From the NCBI GenBank assembly GCA_963674805.2, contig CAXXNY010000016.1, positions 62,001-126,000 of the forward strand: a stretch of DNA of 64,000 nt, read 5' to 3'. The notes beneath the pieces are model-generated. The model did not search any database, had not been told where the DNA came from, and saw only the letters and a program-made list of their open reading frames with translations. The DNA comes from CALMFG01 sp963674805 (GTDB lineage Bacteria; Bacillota; Clostridia; Christensenellales; CALMFG01). The position numbers and the translations under genes are program-made. Shown piece after piece: positions 25,896 to 32,658 of this stretch. Every line of letters starts with the position of its first letter. The first letter of the stretch is position 1.

Positions 25896-26441
25896 CTACA
25901 TCAATGCGGTGATGAGGTCCTGATGCGGCGACGGAATAATCGATGTGTTCGCAATCATACCCTCATCGCTGTATATCCCGACGGCTGAGGCCACGGCATG
26001 GTTCACCGCAGAAACTGTTCCGCTCAGCAGTATAAATGACTTGCCGCCCAGCCCGCGCCCTAAACGGATTTCAATCAACCGAATGTCCGCTGCCTTCACC
26101 GCTTCATCCGCGCAGTAGACCGCGCTCGCCAGTGAAAAGGTCTCAATCACTCCAATCGCTTCGATAGAAGATACGTCACTGCAGCACGAGATGGCGCTGA
26201 TTACCTCTTCTTCAATATTCGGTATGACAATACTGTCAATAATAAAGGCTTCCGATACGTTTCTCCCAGACTCGACAGCTGTCTTAACGCCGTCAACATT
26301 GCCCGAAATTAATACAATATATTTGCCCGCGCACGCCGTATAAGCGCCCAATAATTTCACATCAGCCGATTTTAGCATTGCGTCGCCAGCTTCTATTCCT
26401 GCCGGAATACTGTTAAACTCTATCATCCCAATCGATTTCAC
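25896..26441 (-). CDS. BMC-T tandem-domain shell protein, PduT-like with pore cysteine
   Basis: 181 residues, two BMC domains in tandem (about 1-88 and 92-181). It aligns closely with PduT: IGMIEFNSIPAGIEAGDAML, then TACAGKY with Cys37 at the position that holds a [4Fe-4S] cluster in the trimer pore of PduT, and SIIPSPHQDLI at the end. The start is GTG with GGGAG 6 nt upstream. It is encoded 21 bp after the PduS-like gene. In known systems PduT and PduS interact, which suggests an electron path across the shell. The cluster itself is inferred from the conserved Cys. Confidence 0.94.
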   Translation of the reverse strand: MKSIGMIEFNSIPAGIEAGDAMLKSADVKLLGAYTACAGKYIVLISGNVDGVKTAVESGRNVSEAFIIDSIVIPNIEEEVISAISCCSDVSSIEAIGVIETFSLASAVYCADEAVKAADIRLIEIRLGRGLGGKSFILLSGTVSAVNHAVASAVGIYSDEGMIANTSIIPSPHQDLITALM

Positions 26442-26462
26442 TGTTTTCTCCCAGACCTATTG

Positions 26463-27779
26463 TCATTGTGTAATTGTAATCGCATCACTGTTAATGCTTC
26501 TTATCATGCCGTTGATGCTGGCGTGTATATTGGCGCCCAGGCTTCCGTCCGGAATCCTTGCGATTAACTGCCCTGTTTTTACCGCATCTCCGACTTTCAC
26601 CGTCGGCTGGCTCGGCGCCCCGATGTGCATTTTCAGCGGAATACAAACTTCGCTGACTGCCGGCGTTTGATCCGTCAAGGCTGCCGCTACGTCATATTGC
26701 GTTAGTCCCAGCCGTGCGATAAACCGCTTTGTCGGCACCTTGATCTGCTCACGGTTTTTCATAATATCCCCGGCTACACGCTTTTCCGGCCGAATCCCTT
26801 TTGCGCCAAGCGAGTTTTTAATCTCGGTCATCATACGGCTCGGCATTAATCCAAAGTCGCATGCATAGTATGAGCACAGCCCGCAGTTACAGCACGAGAA
26901 TATTCCGTTGATGTCGCCTTTCAATCCCTTGCCATAGCCGACTGCCCGCATGGCAAGGTGGGGTTCAACCCCCAATCCGAGCGCATATCTCGGGCACAGT
27001 GATGTGCAGTAATTACACTGGCAGCATACGCTGATCGCAAGCTTAATATCTTTTTCGAGCGGCGCTGTTTTTTTCTTGATCAAACTATGGGACTTCGGAA
27101 GAACGATAATGCCGCCCGTGGTTTTCGTCACGACCGCATCGGGATTCTCCTCAATGTATCCCATTGCCGGACCGCCGATAATCACCTTATAATCATCCAG
27201 ATTATCCGGTCCCTGCGCCATTTGAATGCATGTGCTGATTTTAGTTCCAACCGGTACGCTTATCGTACATGGCGCGCCGACTTCTCCTGTTACGGTTAAA
27301 TACTTATCTGTCACCGGCTTATCCATCATTGCGTTGTTGATATTAATCAGCGTACTGACATTACATACCACCGCACCGACATCTATCGGAATCCCGCCGG
27401 TCGGTACGACTTTCCCTGTGATGTCACACACCATCTGCTGTTCATCGCCTGCCGGATAATAGCTCTTCATCAGGTGGAGTGACAGGTTTTGCTTACCTGC
27501 TATCTCTTTTTCCAATGCGGCGACTGCTTCTTCATAATGCGATTTCAGTGCAATGACGCCCCGTTTTGCTTTCGTTTGTTCCATCACCATTAGGAGTCCC
27601 GCAACGATGGGCTTCGCAAAATGTGCCATCATCATCTGGTCAACTCTCAGCAGGGGTTCACATTCGGCGCCGTTTGCGATTACTATCTCTGCTTCAGCAC
27701 TTACTTTGACGTGTGTTGGAAATCCAGCACCTCCGGCGCCGACAACCCCGGCGTTTTTTATCTTTTCAACAATACTCAT
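26463..27779 (-). CDS. pduS: PduS-like RnfC-type flavo/iron-sulfur oxidoreductase
   Basis: 438 residues from ATG 27779 (TAGGAG upstream). N-terminal NADH/FMN-binding glycine motif VVGAGGAGFPTHVK; SLBB-like middle (TVTGEVGAPCTISVPVGT); two [4Fe-4S] motifs CCQCNYCTSLCP and CNCGLCSYYACD; C-terminal barrel-sandwich region (KMHIGAPSQPTVKVGDAVKT). Layout equals PduS. PduS was characterised as a cobalamin reductase, but this window holds no B12-dependent lyase in the operon. A role in NADH reoxidation through the shell with the PduT-like protein is therefore a better guess. Confidence 0.93.
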   Translation of the reverse strand: MSIVEKIKNAGVVGAGGAGFPTHVKVSAEAEIVIANGAECEPLLRVDQMMMAHFAKPIVAGLLMVMEQTKAKRGVIALKSHYEEAVAALEKEIAGKQNLSLHLMKSYYPAGDEQQMVCDITGKVVPTGGIPIDVGAVVCNVSTLININNAMMDKPVTDKYLTVTGEVGAPCTISVPVGTKISTCIQMAQGPDNLDDYKVIIGGPAMGYIEENPDAVVTKTTGGIIVLPKSHSLIKKKTAPLEKDIKLAISVCCQCNYCTSLCPRYALGLGVEPHLAMRAVGYGKGLKGDINGIFSCCNCGLCSYYACDFGLMPSRMMTEIKNSLGAKGIRPEKRVAGDIMKNREQIKVPTKRFIARLGLTQYDVAAALTDQTPAVSEVCIPLKMHIGAPSQPTVKVGDAVKTGQLIARIPDGSLGANIHASINGMIRSINSDAITITQ

Positions 27780-27787
27780 AATATCTC

Positions 27788-29191
27788 CTAAACAATCCTG
27801 AACGATCCACTTAAGACGCATCTGCGCGAACGCGTAAAGGATATGGCGCTTGTCAGCCCTTCTCCCGTCGGGGTCGCTATGGTCAGTGTCGTGTAGCCTT
27901 CTCCCAAGTAACCAATCCCCGCGTAAGACGGCGCATTCTTTACAAAAATCGTGGTGTTCATCTTTTGCGCCGCTAATGATAACCGTTCAACGTGCGTCGC
28001 ATGAATCATTGCGGAATGCCCGAATCCCTGCTCGGCTTCATAAGCCCATTCCAGTGCCTGCTCAAAGGATTTAGCCCGGACCACCGGCATAACCGGCATT
28101 AGCATCTCAGTCATCACGAACGGATGCCCCATCTCAGTCTCAGCAACGATCAGTACTGGTCTTCCGTTGTATGTAATGCCGCACGCATCTAATATTTTCG
28201 TTGCATCTTTCCCGACAAAAGCCCGGTTAATGACATACTTGCCGTCTTTCTCTATTAGTACAGTATCAAACACTTTCCTTGTCTGCTCTTGATTGATAAT
28301 ATAGGCGCCGTTTTCCTCAAATCTTTTCAGCAATTCATCGGCAACAGAATCAACGACAATCGTCTCTTTCTCCGAAATACACAAAATATTATTATCAAAT
28401 GATGCGCCGCTGATGATGTCTTTGGCCGCCTTTTCAATATCCGCCGAAGCATCTACGATGGCCGGCGGGTTCCCCGGCCCTGCCGCAATGCACTTTTTAC
28501 CGCTCTTCATCGCGGCATTCACAACCGCCTCTCCGCCCGTAATCGCTAAGAGCCGGATATCCTTGTGGCTCATGAGCCGGGATGCGGATTCGATATTCGG
28601 GTTCTTTACCGTACATAACAGTGTTCCGATACCGACCATTTGCCTAATCGTCTCATTCAACGCTTTTAATACACTTAACGAACTTTTTTTTGCTCCCGGG
28701 TGCGGGTTGAACACAACGGCATTCCCGGCCGCAATCATGCTAATTGCGTTATTGATGATGGTCGCGACAGGGTTCGTTGACGGCGTGATGGCGCCGATTA
28801 CCCCATAGGGTGCGCATTCGACCAGTGTTAAGCCGTTATCTCCGGTATATGCCGCGGCCGTGATATTCTCTGTTCCCGGCGTTTTTTGTGCTGCTATTTT
28901 ACATTTCGTGACCTTATGCGCGACGCTTCCGAATCCTGTCTCTTCATAAGCCATCTGCGCCCAGTCTTCCGCATGTGTAACAGCAGTGCGGCGCATTTCA
29001 TCGATCAGACCCTGTCTTTGCGCAATGCTCAGGGCTTTTAGCGCTTCGTATCCGGCTTTCGCCGCCGTGACAGCCGCGTCTATGTCCTCGCACAGCCAAT
29101 TTTGGCCAATGCTTGCATCTCCCGATATCATCTCCTGTTGCACTGTCTTTAAAACGATGTCCCTGATTATGTCTTTATTGATATCCAACAT
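27788..29191 (-). CDS. CoA-acylating aldehyde dehydrogenase, BMC type (PduP/EutE-like)
   Basis: 467 residues. Residues 3-21 form an amphipathic cargo-targeting helix (DINKDIIRDIVLKTVQQEM). The catalytic Cys271 lies in SFDNNILCISEKE, the PduP/EutE form. TPSTNP (Asn140) and GPGNPPAIVDASADI are also present. The enzyme oxidises a short aldehyde plus CoA and NAD to acyl-CoA inside the compartment. It lies next to the PduS-like gene, with PduL at the head of the operon to accept the acyl-CoA. The identity of the aldehyde is not given by sequence. Confidence 0.95.
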   Translation of the reverse strand: MLDINKDIIRDIVLKTVQQEMISGDASIGQNWLCEDIDAAVTAAKAGYEALKALSIAQRQGLIDEMRRTAVTHAEDWAQMAYEETGFGSVAHKVTKCKIAAQKTPGTENITAAAYTGDNGLTLVECAPYGVIGAITPSTNPVATIINNAISMIAAGNAVVFNPHPGAKKSSLSVLKALNETIRQMVGIGTLLCTVKNPNIESASRLMSHKDIRLLAITGGEAVVNAAMKSGKKCIAAGPGNPPAIVDASADIEKAAKDIISGASFDNNILCISEKETIVVDSVADELLKRFEENGAYIINQEQTRKVFDTVLIEKDGKYVINRAFVGKDATKILDACGITYNGRPVLIVAETEMGHPFVMTEMLMPVMPVVRAKSFEQALEWAYEAEQGFGHSAMIHATHVERLSLAAQKMNTTIFVKNAPSYAGIGYLGEGYTTLTIATPTGEGLTSAISFTRSRRCVLSGSFRIV

Positions 29192-29228
29192 TTTCTCCGC
29201 CTATATGCAATCAACGCATTCGCGTTTA

Positions 29229-29528
29229 CTATGATTCGTATTTCTTGAAAACCGTCTTATTATTCACCTGGATCGAGTCAATAATCCCCACGATTACCAT
29301 ATCCACGGGCCTGTTTTCTGTATAATGCGTTTGCCTTGCCGAAGAACCGGATACGCATAAAACCGTTTCTGATTCGCCAGCACCCACAGTGTCTATCGCG
29401 ACAACGCAGTTGCCGGTATTCTTTTGCGTTTCAATTTCAAGCGGCTGTACGACCATAATTTTCATGCCGTGCATTTTCTCTGATTTGTTTGTACTCACCA
29501 CGCTGCCAATCACTTTTCCAACAATCAT
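29229..29528 (-). CDS. BMC-P pentameric vertex shell protein (EutN/CcmL)
   Basis: 99 residues: MIVGKVIGSVVSTNKSEKMH, MKIMVVQPLEIETQ, VVAIDTVGAGESETVLCVSG, VDMVIVGIIDSIQV. A canonical EutN/CcmL protein, and the most typical of the three in this locus. Its ATG overlaps the stop of the accessory gene upstream (ATGA), and AGGAG within that gene's last codons is 6 nt before it, so translation is coupled. Confidence 0.95.
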   Translation of the reverse strand: MIVGKVIGSVVSTNKSEKMHGMKIMVVQPLEIETQKNTGNCVVAIDTVGAGESETVLCVSGSSARQTHYTENRPVDMVIVGIIDSIQVNNKTVFKKYES

Positions 29529-30235
29529 CCGTATCTCCTAAAGCTTAAAGCTATCTGTTTTTCCTTTGCGATGTCCTGCGCAAGCGGTGTCACGATGCAA
29601 TCCTTCGCGAGCTCAATCTGTTTCTCGCCGCGTTGATATACATTTAGGACATCTGCTTCTGTTAATAATGTCAGGTCATATTGTTCCGTTTTTGTCTCAG
29701 GGCTTTTGAATACCATCCCCATTGATTCAAGTTCTTTTAAAATATCATTCGCTTTTAAGAAAGCACGTTTATCTATATTGTTTGCATACGAGAATCCGAG
29801 TTTTGCTTCAACAGGCTTTCCGCGCAGCAGTGATTCAAAAACCATATTTGCAAGAAAGCACGATTCCTCCATCTCTGCGACACGCTTTAGAAAAGCGACT
29901 GTGGGATTGATTACGACAATTTCTTCGTACGCCTCAATACTTTCGGCGACATCCAGCCGCACGTTGGCTTGGTTAACATCCAGAATGCTGTTGATGCCGT
30001 GCCGCCCCTCATATTGCCTGCCCGCCGCGATGAACTCGATTTGACATTGTCTGCGCCCGTCTGTTAGCTTTTCGATTACGTCTTTTTGCGTGATATATCC
30101 TGGTATCAGTACGGCAATTTTTTGCTTTGTTTCATTAACCTGTTGATATTTGGTTTGCAGTTCTAATTTCAGTTCCTGCTTAATCCGGTTGATTTCCTTA
30201 TCAATCACCGCTGACAGATTATCAAGTTCAATCAT
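29525..30235 (-). CDS. Unknown BMC-associated protein
   Basis: 236 residues, function not recognised. The N-terminal helix (about 1-40, Lys/Glu/Gln-rich) looks coiled-coil and could double as a shell-targeting segment. The middle has IAVLIPGYITQKDVIEKL and EEIVVINPTVAFLKRVAEM, a flavoprotein- or Rossmann-like alternating pattern. The C-terminus has LLTEADVLNVYQRGEKQIEL followed by CIVTPLAQDIAKEKQIAL, a motif I associate with BMC accessory proteins (PduM-type). It overlaps PduL upstream by 8 bp and BMC-P downstream by 4 bp, so it is tightly coupled to compartment genes. Confidence 0.65.
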   Translation of the reverse strand: MIELDNLSAVIDKEINRIKQELKLELQTKYQQVNETKQKIAVLIPGYITQKDVIEKLTDGRRQCQIEFIAAGRQYEGRHGINSILDVNQANVRLDVAESIEAYEEIVVINPTVAFLKRVAEMEESCFLANMVFESLLRGKPVEAKLGFSYANNIDKRAFLKANDILKELESMGMVFKSPETKTEQYDLTLLTEADVLNVYQRGEKQIELAKDCIVTPLAQDIAKEKQIALSFRRYG

Positions 30236-30878
30236 TTTTGCAGCTCCTAATCCTCAGCAGTTCATTTCCGTTTATCATTCCTGCATTCGCTTCGTCGGTA
30301 TCAATATGCATCTCTAAATCAAATTGTTCATTCACGCGGACTTCGACGTCCATGAATATGATCTTCCTGCCCCGTGTCAGTTCCGCATCAACATGCTGTT
30401 TGTCGCGGAGGTTCATGATGGCGGCCTGCTGTTTAGAAATATGTATATGATTTTTAGCGACGATTACGCCTTGGTTTAGCTGCAGCTTACCCGCCGGCCC
30501 TTCAATTAATATCCCCGGCGTATTCTCTATGTCTCCCGACATCCTGAGCGTCGGAGTGACTCCAAGCTTTCTGCAGTCGCTCGCGGCGAGTTCGACTTGC
30601 GTTGTTCCCCTCACCGGTCCGAGAATCCGAACACCCTGTATTCCGCCTTTCGGTCCGATGATGTTTATGGTTTCTTCAGCCGCATATTGTCCGGGCTGCG
30701 ATAAATCCTTAAGCTTTTTAAGCTGATACCCTTTCCCAAATAAGGTTTCCAAATCAGTTAGGGATAGATGAACATGTCTTGCAGAAACCGCGACAGGCAC
30801 ATACAGTTCCTTTGTTTCCCTTGCCAGTGTTAATATCACGGTTTTTGTAATTTGTTGTTTAATGCTTTGTTTTTCCAA
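30228..30878 (-). CDS. pduL: Phosphate acyltransferase PduL
   Basis: 216 residues. N-terminal helix EKQSIKQQITKTVILTL resembles a cargo-targeting peptide. Metal-binding motifs are SARHVHLS (His35, His37), NHIHIS (His144, His146) and EMHIDTDEAN (His191). PduL converts acyl-CoA plus phosphate to acyl phosphate and CoA, recycling CoA inside the compartment. The start must be TTG at 30878: an in-frame TAG lies five codons upstream and there is no early ATG. AGAAGAG lies 7 nt before it. It is the first gene of the BMC operon, so the first translated message may be deliberately weak. Confidence 0.95.
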   Translation of the reverse strand: MEKQSIKQQITKTVILTLARETKELYVPVAVSARHVHLSLTDLETLFGKGYQLKKLKDLSQPGQYAAEETINIIGPKGGIQGVRILGPVRGTTQVELAASDCRKLGVTPTLRMSGDIENTPGILIEGPAGKLQLNQGVIVAKNHIHISKQQAAIMNLRDKQHVDAELTRGRKIIFMDVEVRVNEQFDLEMHIDTDEANAGMINGNELLRIRSCKND

Positions 30879-30893
30879 ATCCTTACTCTTCTA

Positions 30894-30944
30894 TGATGTA
30901 TTTCATATTCATATTATTTAATATGATATTCATCTGATGTATTT
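30894..30944. repeat. Candidate operator: direct repeats and palindrome at the BMC promoter
   Basis: TGATGTATTT occurs at 30894-30903 and 30935-30944, 41 bp apart. Between them lies a perfect 7-bp inverted repeat TCATATT-N4-AATATGA (30909-30926). The upstream copy overlaps the expected transcription start. Binding by the operon's GntR protein is an inference. Confidence 0.5.
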
Positions 30945-30945
30945 G

Positions 30946-30974
30946 ATTATAGTCTAATCTTTTTGCGTTGGCAA
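30946..30974 (-). promoter_or_regulatory. Predicted sigma-A promoter of the BMC operon
   Basis: Minus strand TTGCCA (30974-30969), 17-nt spacer, perfect TATAAT (30951-30946), 68 bp before the PduL TTG. Confidence 0.75.
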
Positions 30975-31057
30975 GCTTTTTTTTATGAATTTTTCATTAT
31001 TGAAACGCTGTATGTGTTGGTTTATAATTCGGTTAAAAATATGCTGTATATTTCAGT

Positions 31058-31085
31058 AAATAAAAAACACCTATGCAGGTGTTCT
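31058..31085 (-). terminator. Intrinsic terminator after the CNNM/CBS gene
   Basis: Minus-strand stem AACACCT/AGGTGTT (31083-31077 and 31072-31066) with loop GCAT, followed by a T-rich run. It insulates the BMC promoter from the upstream gene. Confidence 0.8.
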
Positions 31086-31159
31086 TAACAATTTAATGTG
31101 TTGTTATCGTGCTCGGTTTAAGAAGCAAGATTGTGCGCTTTAATACTATATATCTATTC

Positions 31160-32203
31160 CTAGACATCATCATCAAGGTCGCCCACGATTTGCTCCAGCA
31201 GATCGCTCATCGTAATAATTCCCGCCATCTGCCCCTTTGCATCTAAAACAATCGCAAAATGTTTCCTCTTTTTCTGCATATTTTGAAATAGAATATCCGC
31301 CCGAATAGTTTCCGGAACAAAATAGGCAGGGCGCACTGCGTTCTTCATGATATTCTCGTGCGCTTTATCATGAAGCCTGAAATAATCCTTAACATACAAA
31401 ATACCCTTAATATGGTTCAGATTATCCGAACACACAGGGTAAATCGCGTGCCGGCTGTCATGAATGGTCTCCTCCCACTGCGCTGCTGATTCATGTATCC
31501 TCAGAATAGAAACGTCTTTGCATTGAATCATGATTTCTTTCGCTGTAATATCATTGAATTCAAACACATTCTGAATCATTTCGTGCTCACTTGACAGAAT
31601 CGTTCCTTTCATTTTTCCAACATCCAGGATCAGGCGTATTTCTTCTTCGGCGTTCTTTTCTTCATTAGAAAGCGGATTAATACCAAACAGTCTCAATATC
31701 CCGTTTGTCGATACTGTAAAAAGCCATACTGCCGGAATGAATATCTTAGAAAAGACAAATAGTACGCCTGACATCCCAAGAGAAATCTTTTCTGCATTCT
31801 TCATTGCGATTCTTTTTGGCACCAGTTCCCCCAACAGAACCGTGAAATAGGTTAATATGATGGTAATAATAACGACAGAAATGCTGCTAACTAAAGCTTC
31901 AGGCATATTAATGCCTAATCCCATCAGCCCGGACGTTAATCGTCCGGAAAAGTTTTCGGTTGCAACTGCTGCACTCAGAAGACTTATCAGCGTAATCCCC
32001 ACCTGAATGGTGGCCAGGAATCCTGACGGCTGTTTTGTGAGTTTTACCAAACGCTCGGCGCGCTTATCGCCGCCGGCCGCCAGTTGCAATAGCTTGTTAC
32101 TATTCATTGTAATCACCGCAATTTCTGCTGCCGCAAAAATTGCATTGATCGCTATAAAAGCCAGTTGAATAATTAAAAGTCCAATCAACGAATGCTTAGA
32201 AAT
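31160..32203 (-). CDS. CNNM (DUF21)-CBS membrane protein, HlyC/CorC family, short form
   Basis: N-terminal CNNM domain with four hydrophobic segments (about 1-165: LNAIFAAAEIAV-like start, VLLGELVPKRIAM), then a CBS pair (about 185-340: IMIQCKDVSILRIHES, HFAIVLDAKGQMAGIITMSD). It stops at DLLEQIVGDLDDDV, exactly where relatives continue into the CorC/HlyC C-terminal domain, so that domain is absent. The first standard start codon, TTG 32188, is 24 nt from GGAGG (32213-32217). In-frame ATT (32203) and ATC (32206) lie 9 and 6 nt from it, so a rare start is likely. Relatives transport or sense divalent cations. Confidence 0.75.
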   Translation of the reverse strand: MSKHSLIGLLIIQLAFIAINAIFAAAEIAVITMNSNKLLQLAAGGDKRAERLVKLTKQPSGFLATIQVGITLISLLSAAVATENFSGRLTSGLMGLGINMPEALVSSISVVIITIILTYFTVLLGELVPKRIAMKNAEKISLGMSGVLFVFSKIFIPAVWLFTVSTNGILRLFGINPLSNEEKNAEEEIRLILDVGKMKGTILSSEHEMIQNVFEFNDITAKEIMIQCKDVSILRIHESAAQWEETIHDSRHAIYPVCSDNLNHIKGILYVKDYFRLHDKAHENIMKNAVRPAYFVPETIRADILFQNMQKKRKHFAIVLDAKGQMAGIITMSDLLEQIVGDLDDDV

Positions 32204-32658
32204 GATAATCTACCTCCATGCGCCGCTTTTTCTAAATAACTGCGCGTATACTCAGCCCGCTAAAACCCTTATTGCACAGTCATTGTTCCTCTTGTTTCAT
32301 TATATTCCAAGACATTATATCATCCGTTACAAAGATTTTCCATTCATTCAAATCTCCGCACAGCCATAATTATATACCTGATACGAAAGGACACATCATA
32401 TGTTTCTGTTGATGAACCATTGCAAAGCATTACCTTCGGCCGCATCTTCCTTGGCTTATCGCTGGTTTATAAGGCGCAGATTTAAATAGAATTAATTCTT
32501 GTCAATTGATGCGCTACAATATAAACTGGATGCATGACTTTAGAACGATATTTAATTCTGATTACTTATAAACGGAATCTGATTGATAGAACAGATTGCG
32601 TGATACAGGCTTTAACTAGCAGCAGCACTGGTGATGGAATAACAGGAGAAGAAAGATC
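32204..32658. other. Divergent intergenic region without genes
   Basis: About 455 bp between the CNNM/CBS gene and the MacB-like permease. It contains the ribosome-binding site of the former and copy 2 of the 39-nt promoter-like element. I see no ORF with a ribosome-binding site and no structured RNA in the remainder (32360-32640). Confidence 0.6.
32313..32351 (-). promoter_or_regulatory. Copy 2 of the 39-nt promoter-like element
   Basis: Matches 5682-5720 at 33 of 39 positions with no gap. On the minus strand it contains TATAAT and a conserved GAAAATC block, about 110-125 bp before the CNNM/CBS gene. Confidence 0.55.

Noticed and set aside
32499..32527. Possible promoter TTGTCA/TACAAT before the MacB-like permease
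   Set aside because: The spacing between the boxes is only 10 nt; no acceptable alternative was found.
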